Shown here in pieces: positions 1 through 7,590 of a stretch of DNA of 64,000 bases. How positions within the stretch are numbered: position 1 is the stretch's first letter; every line of letters starts with the position of its first letter. The notes below the pieces were generated by a model. The model ran no database searches and was not told where the DNA came from. It saw only the letters and a program-made list of their open reading frames with translations. The position numbers and the translations under genes were made by a program. The stretch is from Pseudomonas putida (lineage in GTDB: Bacteria > Pseudomonadota > Gammaproteobacteria > Pseudomonadales > Pseudomonadaceae). The stretch is taken from NCBI RefSeq assembly GCF_001941965.1, contig NZ_MKZO01000013.1:62001-126000 (forward strand). The letters run 5' to 3'.

Positions 1-1
1 C

Positions 2-745
2 GTGCTGCTCTGGGACGGCGTCTTGGCCCTCGGCGAGCTGCCGGTGCGCAAGCTGGCCTGCCAACTGAGCGATTGCAGCCCGGTGGGCGGCGATGTCTGG
101 CGCGTGCGCCTGCGCGCCCCGGCCGGCAAGGCGCCGCGCTATCACGCCGGACAATACGTGCTGATCGAGCGTGAGGGCGGCGACAAGGCTGCCTTCTCCC
201 TGGCCTCGGCGCCCCATCGTGGCCGCGACCTGGAGCTGCATGTACTGGCTCGCGAGAAAAGCGCGCTGGACCTGATCGCCCAGTTGCAGCGCAATGGCAT
301 GGCCCGGCTCGAGATGCCGTTCGGCGATACCCACCTGGCCGAGCTGCCGGATGGCCCGCTGGTGCTGATCGCCGCCGGCACCGGCATGGCGCAGATGCAC
401 AGCCTGATCGAGCACTGCCGGGTGCGCGGTTTCCAGCATCCGGTGCATCTGTACTGGGGCGTGCGCCGGCCTGAAGACTTCTACGAGATCGAGGAATGGG
501 CGCAGTGGCAGCAGTTGCCCAACCTGTTCCTGCACCAGGTGGTCAGCGACCAGTGCGGCTGGGCCGGGCGCTGCGGCCTGCTGCACGAGGCGGTCTGCGA
601 GGATATCGAGGACCTGTCGCCGGTGCATGTCTACGCCAGCGGTTCGCCGAACATGGTCTATGCCACCCTTGATGCCCTGGTCGAAGCGGGCATGGATGCG
701 CACCAGATGCGTGCGGATGTATTCGCTTATGCCCCACGGGGGTAA
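2..745 (+). CDS. Flavin/NAD(P)H oxidoreductase of the CDP-6-deoxy-glucoseen-reductase type (5' partial)
   Basis: The gene runs in from before the window and 247 residues of its C-terminal part are visible. The reading frame is open from base 2 with no convincing start, and family members usually carry an N-terminal 2Fe-2S ferredoxin domain, which would be cut off here. What is seen is a ferredoxin-reductase module: an FAD-binding half with YHAGQY and FSLASAP (variants of the usual RxYS region), then an NAD(P)-binding half with AGTGMAQ and a C-terminal ASGSPNMV corresponding to the CGPxxM element. In pseudomonads this gene usually follows rho and ubiD. Its physiological electron acceptor is not clear; flavin reduction supporting UbiD/UbiX chemistry is a guess from context. 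Confidence 0.8.
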   Translation: MLLWDGVLALGELPVRKLACQLSDCSPVGGDVWRVRLRAPAGKAPRYHAGQYVLIEREGGDKAAFSLASAPHRGRDLELHVLAREKSALDLIAQLQRNGMARLEMPFGDTHLAELPDGPLVLIAAGTGMAQMHSLIEHCRVRGFQHPVHLYWGVRRPEDFYEIEEWAQWQQLPNLFLHQVVSDQCGWAGRCGLLHEAVCEDIEDLSPVHVYASGSPNMVYATLDALVEAGMDAHQMRADVFAYAPRG

Positions 746-757
746 CTTCGGTAATAA

Positions 758-778
758 GGCGCGTTGCAATGACGCGCC
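758..778 (+). terminator. Hairpin downstream of the flavin reductase
   Basis: GGCGCGT (758-764) and ACGCGCC (772-778) form a perfect 7-bp stem with a 7-nt loop, 12 bases after the reductase stop codon. The stem is followed by GGGTTTAAAT rather than a clean T-run, so it may be a weak terminator or a 3'-end stabiliser. Confidence 0.45.
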
Positions 779-1030
779 GGGTTTAAATAACCAACCGTGC
801 AAGTAAGGCTTATAAGGGGCGCGCCGCTTTAATTGTTGCGCGCACCGCGAAAAAGTATCGCTACACTTGCAAGAGTACAGTCGAATATTCCGAAATGCCC
901 GAATCCACGGGCTTTGAGCGCAACGGGGCTTGTTAACGCACCGCGATCTGCCGTACGGTAAGTGTTCAACGAGAGTGTTGGCTTTATAGTGAGGTACTTC
1001 GGTATTTCACGAGGATTTTTGGCGGCGGCT

Positions 1031-1675
1031 ATGTCGGTACCTGCACCTTTTCCATTGGCTTATCCCCCGGTAGTTGATTTCGGACAGCAATTGTCCCGGG
1101 AGCAACTTGTTGAATCGGTCGAAAGAACCATGGCCCTGCATCATGGCGGGCCGGTATGGCTGTTTGCCTACGGCTCGCTGATCTGGCGACCGGAGTGCCA
1201 GTCGACCGAGCGCCGGCGTGGCCGGGTGCATGGCTATCACCGTGGTTTGTATCTCTGGTCCCATGAGCATCGCGGCACGCCGGAATGTCCGGGGCTGGTG
1301 TTCGGGCTGGACCGGGGTGGTTCGTGCAGCGGCTTTGCCTACAAGCTGCCGGAAGAAAAGCTGCAGGACTCGTTGCTGGCGTTGTGGCAGCGGGAGATGC
1401 CGTATCCGGCGTACCGGCCGCACTGGCTGAATTGCCGGCTGGAGGATGGCAGCAAGGTCCAGGCCCTGGGTTTCGTGCTGGAGCGGCATCTGCCGTGCTA
1501 TGCGGGGAACCTGCCGGACAACCTGCTGACCCATATCCTGGCCAGCGCCAAGGGGCGTTATGGCACCACCCGGGAGTATGTGGAGCAGACCCTGGAGGCC
1601 TTGCGCAGCCATGCGATGCCGGACCGGAACCTGGAGGCGCGGTATCGGCGCTGCCATTCCCAGCAGGGGAATTGA
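1031..1675 (+). CDS. ChaC-like gamma-glutamylcyclotransferase
   Basis: 214 aa. The protein matches the ChaC family, which cleaves glutathione (gamma-Glu-Cys-Gly) to 5-oxoproline and Cys-Gly in the cytoplasm. The glycine-rich substrate loop FAYGSLIW lies near residue 42 and the likely catalytic glutamate is in QREMPYPAYRP around residue 123. I chose ATG 1031; an in-frame GTG at 962 would add 23 residues that do not look like the family. GAGGA at 1011-1015 is rather far upstream, so the start is not certain. It stands alone, with a REPIN directly after it. Confidence 0.85.
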   Translation: MSVPAPFPLAYPPVVDFGQQLSREQLVESVERTMALHHGGPVWLFAYGSLIWRPECQSTERRRGRVHGYHRGLYLWSHEHRGTPECPGLVFGLDRGGSCSGFAYKLPEEKLQDSLLALWQREMPYPAYRPHWLNCRLEDGSKVQALGFVLERHLPCYAGNLPDNLLTHILASAKGRYGTTREYVEQTLEALRSHAMPDRNLEARYRRCHSQQGN

Positions 1676-1686
1676 TGGTGTTGTCG

Positions 1687-1773
1687 AGGGCCCTATCGCT
1701 GGCAAGCCAGCTCCCACAGGTTCCGCGGTGCACGCGGTCACTGTGGGAGCTGGCTTGCCAGCGATGAGGCCCT
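1687..1773. repeat. REPIN copy 1 (inverted REP doublet)
   Basis: Two oppositely oriented REP arms. The left arm reads ATCGCTGGCAAGCCAGCT then CCCACAG; the right arm is its reverse complement. They are separated by about 20 bases. It fills the gap between the convergent chaC-like and quinone oxidoreductase genes and could fold into one long hairpin in RNA from either strand. Ten related copies occur in this window. REPINs are known to be mobilised in trans by RAYT transposases; none is present here. Confidence 0.95.
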
Positions 1774-1779
1774 TGAGGC

Positions 1780-2757
1780 TTACCTCACCTTCACCACCAA
1801 CTTGCCCACCGCCTGCCGGCTAGCCAACTGCTCGATCGCTTCCCCAGCCTCCGCCAGTGGATAAGTCCTCGACACCAACGGCTTCAGTTTCCCCTCGGCA
1901 AACCAGGCAAACAGCTGCTTGAAGTTCGCCGCATTGTCCGCCGGCTGGCGCTGGGCGAACGAACCCCAGAACACCCCGAGCACCGCGCCGCCCTTGAGCA
2001 GCACCAGGTTCACCGGCAGCTCGGGAATCCGCCCGCTGGCAAAGCCCACCACCAGCAACCGCCCGTTCCACGCCAGCCCACGCACGGCCTGGTCGAACAG
2101 GTCGCCGCCCACCGGGTCGTAGATCACATCGACGCCCTTGCCGCCGGTCAGGCGCTTGATCTCGTCCTTCAGGCTGGCCTGGCTGTAGTCGATCAGTTCG
2201 TCCGCGCCGGCCGCCCTGGCCGTTTCCAGCTTCTGCGCACTGCTGGCCGCTGCGATCACCCGCGCGCCCATGGCCTTGCCGATCTCCACCGCCGCCAGCC
2301 CGACGCCACCCGAGGCGCCCAGCACCAGCAGGGTTTCCCCCGGCTGCAACTGGCCACGCTGGCGCAGCGCATGCATCGAGGTGCCGTAGGTCATGCCGAA
2401 GGCCGAGGCGGTCTCGAAGTCCATGCCCTCGGGGATCGGCATCACGTTGTAGGCCGGCACCGCCACCTGTTCGGCAAAGCTGCCCCAGCCGGTCAGGGCC
2501 ATCACCCGGTCGCCGGCCTTGAAGGCCCCGGCGCTCTCACCGGCTACGCTGACCACGCCCGCTGCCTCGCCACCCGGCGAAAACGGCAGCGGTGGCTGGA
2601 ACTGGTACTTGCCTTCGATGATCAGGGTGTCGGGGAAGTTGACGCTGGCCGCATGCACGTCCAGGAGGATCTCGTTCTTCTTCGGCGCAGGACTTGCGAC
2701 CTCTTCCAGCACCAGATCGCTGGCCGGACCATGGGCTTTGCACAACAAGGCTTTCAT
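1780..2757 (-). CDS. NADPH:quinone oxidoreductase family protein
   Basis: 325 aa, the usual length for the zeta-crystallin/QOR branch of the medium-chain dehydrogenases. An N-terminal GroES-like domain (EGKYQFQPPLPFSPGGEAAG) is followed by a Rossmann fold with GASGGVGLAAVE around residues 146-157. The zinc-ligand cysteines of alcohol dehydrogenases are not seen, consistent with NADPH-dependent quinone or enone reduction. Start chosen at MKALL (2757), as is typical for the family; the frame stays open upstream to 3006 but that part overlaps the divergent FliL-like gene. The true substrate is unknown. Confidence 0.88.
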   Translation of the reverse strand: MKALLCKAHGPASDLVLEEVASPAPKKNEILLDVHAASVNFPDTLIIEGKYQFQPPLPFSPGGEAAGVVSVAGESAGAFKAGDRVMALTGWGSFAEQVAVPAYNVMPIPEGMDFETASAFGMTYGTSMHALRQRGQLQPGETLLVLGASGGVGLAAVEIGKAMGARVIAAASSAQKLETARAAGADELIDYSQASLKDEIKRLTGGKGVDVIYDPVGGDLFDQAVRGLAWNGRLLVVGFASGRIPELPVNLVLLKGGAVLGVFWGSFAQRQPADNAANFKQLFAWFAEGKLKPLVSRTYPLAEAGEAIEQLASRQAVGKLVVKVR

Positions 2758-2828
2758 CGGGGCTATTCCTTTGCGAGGGGTGGCCGATAAGTGTAGGTAA
2801 GCGAGGGGCGGGGTCAACGAGCATGGCC

Positions 2829-2844
2829 CGGCCTGAATAGGCCG
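2829..2844. repeat. Short inverted repeat in the qor/fliL-like divergent gap
   Basis: CGGCCT (2829-2834), loop GAAT, AGGCCG (2839-2844). It lies between the two divergent starts, upstream of the proposed promoter of the FliL-like gene. It could be an operator half-site pair or simply an RNA hairpin in the leader of the oxidoreductase. Confidence 0.4.
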
Positions 2845-2862
2845 ATATAAACGAGCCCGGAC

Positions 2863-2891
2863 TTGGGTTTGCACGGCGCGCTGGGTATGCT
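2863..2891 (+). promoter_or_regulatory. Sigma70-type promoter of the FliL-like gene
   Basis: TTGGGT (2863-2868), a 17-bp spacer, then TATGCT (2886-2891), 30 bases before the GTG start. Both hexamers are close to the consensus and the spacing is ideal. Read by eye only. Confidence 0.55.
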
Positions 2892-2920
2892 GGCGACCAA
2901 TTGTTTCGAGGAGCGAATTC

Positions 2921-3328
2921 GTGAAAGCGTGGATCCTGGTGGTACTGGCACTGATGCTGCCGGCAGCGGCGATGGCCGAGGAAGAGAAGGAAGGCGCGGC
3001 ACCCAAGGTGTCCTACATCAGCCTGACGCCGCCCTTCGTCGGCAACTACGCCCTCGACAGCGGCCCGCGCCTGCGGGTGTACAAGGCCGACGTGGCCCTG
3101 AAGGTCACCGGCGACGCCGATGCCGCCGCGGTCAAGCACCACGAGCCGCTGATCCGCAACCAGCTGGTGGCGCTGTTCACCCAGCAGACCCTGGAGGCCA
3201 TGAGCAACGTCGACGCCAAGGAAAAGCTGCGCCAGGAAGCCCTCAAGCAGGTCCAGCAGGTGCTGGAAAACGAAGAAGGCCGCCCGGTCGTCGAAGACCT
3301 GCTGTTCAACAACCTGATCGTCCAGTGA
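2921..3328 (+). CDS. FliL-like (flagellar basal-body-associated) exported protein
   Basis: 135 aa. The N-terminus (MKAWILVVLALMLPAAAMA) is a signal peptide with a probable AMA|EEE cleavage, followed by a FliL-type domain with the YISLTPPFVGNYA strand and the C-terminal DLLFNNLIVQ. FliL proteins act near the flagellar motor, but this copy is not in a flagellar cluster and has a cleavable-looking signal instead of the usual anchor, so a motor role is not established. The start is GTG, set by the Shine-Dalgarno GAGGAG 8 bases upstream. It converges with the EVE gene, with 8 bases between the stops. Confidence 0.8.
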   Translation: MKAWILVVLALMLPAAAMAEEEKEGAAPKVSYISLTPPFVGNYALDSGPRLRVYKADVALKVTGDADAAAVKHHEPLIRNQLVALFTQQTLEAMSNVDAKEKLRQEALKQVQQVLENEEGRPVVEDLLFNNLIVQ

Positions 3329-3336
3329 TCACGGCG

Positions 3337-3786
3337 TCAACGCAGTTGCAGGATCGCCGCCCACTGCTCGGCGGTGACCGGCATCACCGATAGCCGGCTG
3401 CCTTTCTGCACCAGCGGCATCTCGTCCAGCGCGGCCTGCTGCTTCAGGTAGCCAAGGCCGAGGACCTTGCGGAAGGTTTCCACATGGGCCACGTCCACCG
3501 CGCTCCAGGGGTTCTTCTCGGCGCTGGCCTTGGGGTCGTGGTAATGGCTTTGCGGGTCCAGGGCGGTGGGGTCCGGGTAGGCGGCGGCGCTGATCCGGGC
3601 GATGCCGGCGATCCCCGGTTCCGGGCAACTGGAGTGATAGAAGAAGAACTGGTCGCCGACCGCCATCGACCGCATGAAATTGCGTGCCTGGTAATTGCGC
3701 ACGCCATCCCAGCGCGCCTCGCCGAGGCGGGCAAGATCCTCGATGGAAAGCTCGTCGGGTTCGGATTTCATCAGCCAGTAGGCCAT
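3337..3786 (-). CDS. EVE-domain protein (thymocyte nuclear protein 1 family)
   Basis: 149 aa, essentially a single EVE domain: MAYWLMKSEPDE at the start, WDGVRNYQARNFMRSM, and FFYHSSCPEPGIAGIARI in the core. EVE domains share the PUA fold and are thought to recognise modified bases in DNA or RNA; the actual ligand is not known. Start chosen at 3786 because MAYWLMKSEP is the conserved N-terminus; an in-frame ATG 14 codons upstream is unlikely. Confidence 0.88.
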   Translation of the reverse strand: MAYWLMKSEPDELSIEDLARLGEARWDGVRNYQARNFMRSMAVGDQFFFYHSSCPEPGIAGIARISAAAYPDPTALDPQSHYHDPKASAEKNPWSAVDVAHVETFRKVLGLGYLKQQAALDEMPLVQKGSRLSVMPVTAEQWAAILQLR

Positions 3787-3975
3787 GGGTTCAGCTCCTT
3801 GTTGCTCTGAAACAACCTGTTGCATCAAACCGACGACTGGTTGACGTCAAGGTTTGCTTGCAGACCAATGTTGTCGGAAAATGCGCCAAATTTTTTTCCA
3901 GCTTGACGCTGCTGCACGGCCTATAACAAGAACCGCTGCGGACATCGTGATGAGTTTGCCTGAGGGGGGCAATCG

Positions 3976-4134
3976 ATGAATCGCAAACCGGATCTGTTCT
4001 GGGTACTTGTTTTCGTGTTCGGTCTTGGCGTGGTCACCACCGGTTATGCCCAGAGTCTCTGGGAGCGCAAGGCTGAAGCGGCGTACCAGATGCCGGTCGT
4101 TCCCGCGCAAGCCCAGGCCCAGTTGCAGCGCTGA
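3976..4134 (+). CDS. Small single-pass membrane protein, 52 aa
   Basis: Begins MNRKPDLFWVLVFVFGLGVV and ends AQAQAQLQR. Residues 7-24 form one hydrophobic segment after a basic N-terminus, followed by a polar tail rich in Ala and Gln, so it is predicted to sit in the inner membrane with a short periplasmic tail; the TGYAQS sequence could also be a signal cleavage site. A strong purine Shine-Dalgarno (GAGGGGGGC, 3962-3970) precedes the ATG at good spacing, supporting real translation. Its stop is one base from the convergent ygfA stop. I do not recognise a function. Confidence 0.65.
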   Translation: MNRKPDLFWVLVFVFGLGVVTTGYAQSLWERKAEAAYQMPVVPAQAQAQLQR

Positions 4135-4135
4135 T

Positions 4136-4741
4136 TCAGCGCGCCAGATACCAGCTTTTGTCCGACACCGTTCCCTGCAGCGGAACGTCCCAACTGGCCT
4201 GTGCCAGGCGCTCCACCTTCTGGCATTCGTGCGCCAGCCCCAGCAGCAAAGGTTTTTTCCACGCCTTGCGCCGGCCCTGATAGGCCAGGCTGCGATCATA
4301 GAAGCCACCGCCCATCCCGAGGCGACCGCCCAATTCATCGAACCCCACCAGTGGCAGCAGGATCAGGTCCAGCGCCCAGATCTTCCGTTGCCGCGCCAGG
4401 CTGATGCTCGGCTCGGGAATGCGGAAGCGGTTGGGCCGCAGCTTTTCCCCGTGCTCGAAACGCTGGAAGGCCATCTTGGTCCGCGGCCAGGCATGCAGCA
4501 CCGGCAGGTAGGTGAACTTGCCGCGACGCTGGGCTTCGCGCAGCAGCAGGCGCGGGTCGATCTCGCTGTCGTTGGGCAGGTACAGGGCGATATGCCGGGC
4601 CCGGCGGAACAGCGGATGCTGGGCCAGTTGCCGGTACAGGCCGCGCGCGGCACGACGTTGCTCGGCCGGCGTCAGGGCGCGGCGGGCATTGCGAAGCAGG
4701 CGGCGGAGTTGGGGGCGGGTCAGCGACGCGGTGTCGGTCAT
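4136..4741 (-). CDS. ygfA: 5-formyltetrahydrofolate cyclo-ligase
   Basis: 201 aa. Converts 5-formyl-THF to 5,10-methenyl-THF using ATP. The basic N-terminal region (LRRLLRNARRALTPAEQRR) and the glycine-rich GMGGGFYDRSL motif near residue 145 are the family marks. Start at 4741 (MTDTASLTRPQLRR). It lies directly downstream of the 6S RNA gene on the same strand, the arrangement known from many gamma-proteobacteria (ssrS-ygfA), where it is co-transcribed with 6S RNA. Folate function fits with the glycine cleavage genes later in the window. Confidence 0.92.
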   Translation of the reverse strand: MTDTASLTRPQLRRLLRNARRALTPAEQRRAARGLYRQLAQHPLFRRARHIALYLPNDSEIDPRLLLREAQRRGKFTYLPVLHAWPRTKMAFQRFEHGEKLRPNRFRIPEPSISLARQRKIWALDLILLPLVGFDELGGRLGMGGGFYDRSLAYQGRRKAWKKPLLLGLAHECQKVERLAQASWDVPLQGTVSDKSWYLAR

Positions 4742-4803
4742 GGCACGGGCGATCCCAAGGTATGCCTGCGCGGGGGAAAAAGATGCGCAGGCAAAGAAAG
4801 CAG

Positions 4804-4978
4804 GCTCCCCGACGAACCGCTGTCGGTGTAGCCCTTGAACCCGAAAGTTCAAGGTGGAGATTGCAGGAGGCGTTAAGGCTTTCCGTCAAGCGGACATGCA
4901 CACCGGCCCCACGTGCAACCCCCGTGGTTGTGCGTATCGGCTCAGGGACATGACCGACTGGCAAGCACTCCAGGGAGT
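4804..4978 (-). ncRNA. ssrS: 6S RNA
   Basis: On the minus strand the region shows the 6S pattern: a 5' arm with CCACTCCCTGGAGTGC, then GTCCCTGAGCCGATA, a central part with AAGCCTTAA, then ACCTTGAAC and GGGTTCAAGGGCTACA, closing with CGGGGAGCC. These blocks match the E. coli 6S RNA in order, and the position between zapA and ygfA is the conserved one. 6S RNA binds housekeeping RNA polymerase as an open-complex mimic, mainly in stationary phase. Ends are approximate (about 175 nt), inferred from the -10 box and the closing stem. Confidence 0.88.
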
Positions 4979-4984
4979 GGGCGG

Positions 4985-4990
4985 AGTATA
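4985..4990 (-). promoter_or_regulatory. -10 box of the 6S RNA promoter
   Basis: Reverse complement of AGTATA gives TATACT, 7 bases before the inferred 6S start and 8 bases past the zapA stop codon. The matching -35 would lie in the last zapA codons and is not a clear match. Confidence 0.55.
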
Positions 4991-4997
4991 CAGAAAC

Positions 4998-5318
4998 TTA
5001 GTTGCTTTTTGTATCCGCGTCGTCGGCCAGGGCTTGATCCACGCGGTCCAGCAGGTCGCGCACCTGCTCGCGGGTGGCGCCGCCGTTCTGCGCGTCGGGG
5101 CGTTCGTCCTGTTTGTGCAGCAGGTCGTGAGTGATGTTCAAGGCGGCCATCACGGCGATGCGGTCGGCGCCGATGACCTTGCCGCTGCTGCGGATCTCGC
5201 GCATCTTGCCGTCGAGGTAGCGGGCGGCGCTGATCAGGTTGGTGCGCTCTTCCTGCGGGCAGATGATCGAATACTCTTTGTCGAGGATCTGCACGGTGAC
5301 GTTGTTCGGTGAACTCAT
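4998..5318 (-). CDS. zapA: Cell division protein ZapA
   Basis: 106 aa. ZapA binds FtsZ and promotes bundling of the Z-ring. The N-terminal globular part ([19 protein letters not shown], residues 8-26) and [10 protein letters not shown] are typical; the C-terminal half is a predicted helix for coiled-coil dimerisation. Its ATG overlaps the stop of the upstream coiled-coil gene (5315-5318, ATGA), so the two are translationally coupled. 6S RNA and ygfA follow on the same strand. Confidence 0.93.
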   Translation of the reverse strand: MSSPNNVTVQILDKEYSIICPQEERTNLISAARYLDGKMREIRSSGKVIGADRIAVMAALNITHDLLHKQDERPDAQNGGATREQVRDLLDRVDQALADDADTKSN

Positions 5319-5524
5319 GAGTCTTGCTCCAGGGCCTTGAGCCGCGAAATCATCGATTCGACTTTCTGCCGCGCGATTTCGTTTTTTTCGATGAGGTGGG
5401 CGCGCTCCTCGCGCCAGGACTTCTCCTGCACGGATAGGAGTGCGTTTTGCCGTTTTAGTTGCTCGACCCGCTCAATCAGCAGTTCGAGGCGGCTCTTCAG
5501 CGTTTGCAGCTCGTCTTCTTGCAT
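5315..5524 (-). CDS. TIGR02449-type coiled-coil protein (ZapB-like)
   Basis: 69 aa, almost wholly a predicted coiled coil: [20 protein letters not shown] shows regular heptads and the rest is rich in Glu, Lys, Arg and Gln. It belongs to the small family found upstream of zapA, often compared with the ZapB partner of ZapA. Start at 5524 (MQEDELQ), preceded by a poor leader; an upstream ATG at 5578 adds 18 unlikely residues. Overlap with zapA suggests a shared division function; ZapB identity is an inference. Confidence 0.82.
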   Translation of the reverse strand: MQEDELQTLKSRLELLIERVEQLKRQNALLSVQEKSWREERAHLIEKNEIARQKVESMISRLKALEQDS

Positions 5525-5675
5525 TGCTCGCCACTCGATTCGTCGTACCGTGACTGCTCCGTATCCCGCGTCCGCCACCGGCCGAATTGCCCGCCCAGAT
5601 GGTCTTGGCGCGCCCGCCGGTGCTAGGATACAAGGCCTTCATTCTAGTCATTGCGCCGTCTGGCGCCTAGTTGCC

Positions 5676-6230
5676 ATGTCCAATACCCAATCGCCGTACA
5701 CCGCTTTCGGTACCCTGCTCAACAGCAATGGCCACCCTGTTTCCCCTGCCGAACTGCATGGCTTGCTGCTCGGGCGCAGCTGTGCCGGCGCCGGTTTCGA
5801 TGCCGACAGCTGGCTGGCCGACGCGGCCCACCTGCTGGAAAGCGAACCGGTAGACAACGTTCGCAACGCTTTGATCGGTCTCCAGGAGATGGTCAAGGGC
5901 GAACTTACCGGCGAAGACATCACCATCGTCCTGCTCCTGCCCGGTGACGAGCAGCCGCTGAGCGAGCGCGCAGGCGCCCTGGGCCAGTGGTGCCAGGGCT
6001 TCCTCGCCGGTTTCGGCCTGAATGCCGGCGGCAAGGACCTGAGCGACGAAGCCAAGGAGGTTCTGCAGGACCTCACCGCTATTTCGCAAGTCCAGGACGC
6101 CCTGGAAGAATCCGAAGACGGCGAAAGCGACTATATGGAAGTGATGGAATACCTGCGCGTGGCGCCGCTGCTGCTCTACACGGAGCTGGCCAAGCCGGTC
6201 GCCGCCGCTGCCAAACCTTCCTTGCACTGA
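5676..6230 (+). CDS. ygfB: UPF0149/YecA-YgfB family protein
   Basis: 184 aa, the standard length. Helical UPF0149 domain with [23 protein letters not shown] and an acidic C-terminal part ([19 protein letters not shown]). In P. aeruginosa the YgfB homologue was reported to dampen AlpA-dependent expression of the peptidoglycan amidase gene ampDh3 and so to influence beta-lactam resistance; that is knowledge of the family, not visible here. It heads the row ygfB-pepP-ubiH-ubiI with 19 bases to pepP, a conserved operon order. Confidence 0.9.
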   Translation: MSNTQSPYTAFGTLLNSNGHPVSPAELHGLLLGRSCAGAGFDADSWLADAAHLLESEPVDNVRNALIGLQEMVKGELTGEDITIVLLLPGDEQPLSERAGALGQWCQGFLAGFGLNAGGKDLSDEAKEVLQDLTAISQVQDALEESEDGESDYMEVMEYLRVAPLLLYTELAKPVAAAAKPSLH

Positions 6231-6249
6231 GGCCGAACAGGGGTTCCCC

Positions 6250-7590
6250 GTGGCAGTCACCCATATCCCGAAAGCGGAATACGCCCGGCGCCGCAAGGCG
6301 CTGATGGCGCAGATGGAACCCAACAGCATCGCCATCCTGCCGGCGGCCGCGGTTGCCATTCGCAACCGTGACGTCGAGTACCTCTATCGCCAGGACAGCG
6401 ACTTCCAGTACCTCAGCGGCTTCCCCGAGCCCGAGGCGGTGATCGCCCTGATCCCCGGCCGCGAGCATGGCGAATACGTGCTGTTCTGCCGCGAGCGCAA
6501 CCCCGAGCGCGAGCAATGGGACGGCCTGCGCGCCGGCCAGGAAGGCGCGATCCGCGACTTCGGTGCCGACGACGCCTTCCCCATCAGCGATATCGACGAC
6601 ATCCTCCCTGGCCTGATCGAAGGCCGCGACCGGGTCTACTCGGCCATGGGCAGCAATGCCGAGTTCGACCGCCGGCTGATGGAGTGGATCAACGTGATCC
6701 GTTCCAAGGCCCGCCTGGGCGCGCAACCGCCGAACGAATTCGTTGCCCTGGATCATCTGCTGCACGACATGCGCCTGTATAAATCGGCGGCGGAAGTGAA
6801 GGTGATGCGCGAGGCCGCGGCGATTTCCGCCCGAGCCCACGTGCGGGCCATGCAGGCCAGCCGCGCCGGCCTTTACGAATACAGCCTGGAAGCCGAGCTG
6901 GACTACGAGTTCCGCAAGGGCGGGGCGAAGATGCCGGCCTACGGCTCCATCGTCGCGGCCGGGCGCAACGGCTGCATCCTGCACTACCAGGAGAACGACG
7001 CGCCGCTGAAGGACGGCGACCTGGTGCTGATCGACGCTGGCTGCGAGATCGACTGCTACGCCAGCGACATCACCCGCACCTTCCCGGTCAACGGCGTGTT
7101 CTCGGCGGAGCAGAAGGCGATCTACGAGCTGGTGCTCGCCTCCCAGGAAGCGGCCTTCGCCGAGATCGCCCCCGGCAAGCACTGGAACCAGGCCCACGAG
7201 GCTACGGTCCGGGTGATCACCGAGGGCCTGGTGACGCTGGGCCTGCTCAAGGGCGCGGTCGATGAACTGATCGAAACCGAGGCCTACCGGGCCTTCTACA
7301 TGCACCGTGCCGGACACTGGCTGGGCATGGATGTGCATGATGTCGGCGAGTACAAGGTCGGCGGTCAATGGCGCGTGCTCGAGCCGGGCATGGCCCTGAC
7401 GGTTGAGCCGGGTATCTACATTGCCGCAGACAACCAGAACGTCGCGAAGAAATGGCGCGGCATTGGTGTACGGATCGAGGATGACGTAGTGGTAACCAAG
7501 AACGGCTGTGAAATCCTGACCACCGGCGTACCGAAGACGGTCGCCGAAATCGAAGCCTTGATGGCTGCTGCACGAAGCCAGGTCGCATGA
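6250..7590 (+). CDS. pepP: Xaa-Pro aminopeptidase P
   Basis: 446 aa. Removes N-terminal residues that precede proline. An N-terminal creatinase-like domain is followed by the pita-bread metallopeptidase fold. Metal ligands are visible: Asp in LIDAGCE, Asp in SDITRTF, His in HRAGHWLGMDVHD, Glu in VEPGIYI and Glu in RIEDDVVV, consistent with two manganese ions. Start is GTG at 6250, giving AVTHIPKAEYARRRKAL as in homologues. Overlaps ubiH by 4 bases (ATGA, 7587-7590). Confidence 0.95.
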   Translation: MAVTHIPKAEYARRRKALMAQMEPNSIAILPAAAVAIRNRDVEYLYRQDSDFQYLSGFPEPEAVIALIPGREHGEYVLFCRERNPEREQWDGLRAGQEGAIRDFGADDAFPISDIDDILPGLIEGRDRVYSAMGSNAEFDRRLMEWINVIRSKARLGAQPPNEFVALDHLLHDMRLYKSAAEVKVMREAAAISARAHVRAMQASRAGLYEYSLEAELDYEFRKGGAKMPAYGSIVAAGRNGCILHYQENDAPLKDGDLVLIDAGCEIDCYASDITRTFPVNGVFSAEQKAIYELVLASQEAAFAEIAPGKHWNQAHEATVRVITEGLVTLGLLKGAVDELIETEAYRAFYMHRAGHWLGMDVHDVGEYKVGGQWRVLEPGMALTVEPGIYIAADNQNVAKKWRGIGVRIEDDVVVTKNGCEILTTGVPKTVAEIEALMAAARSQVA

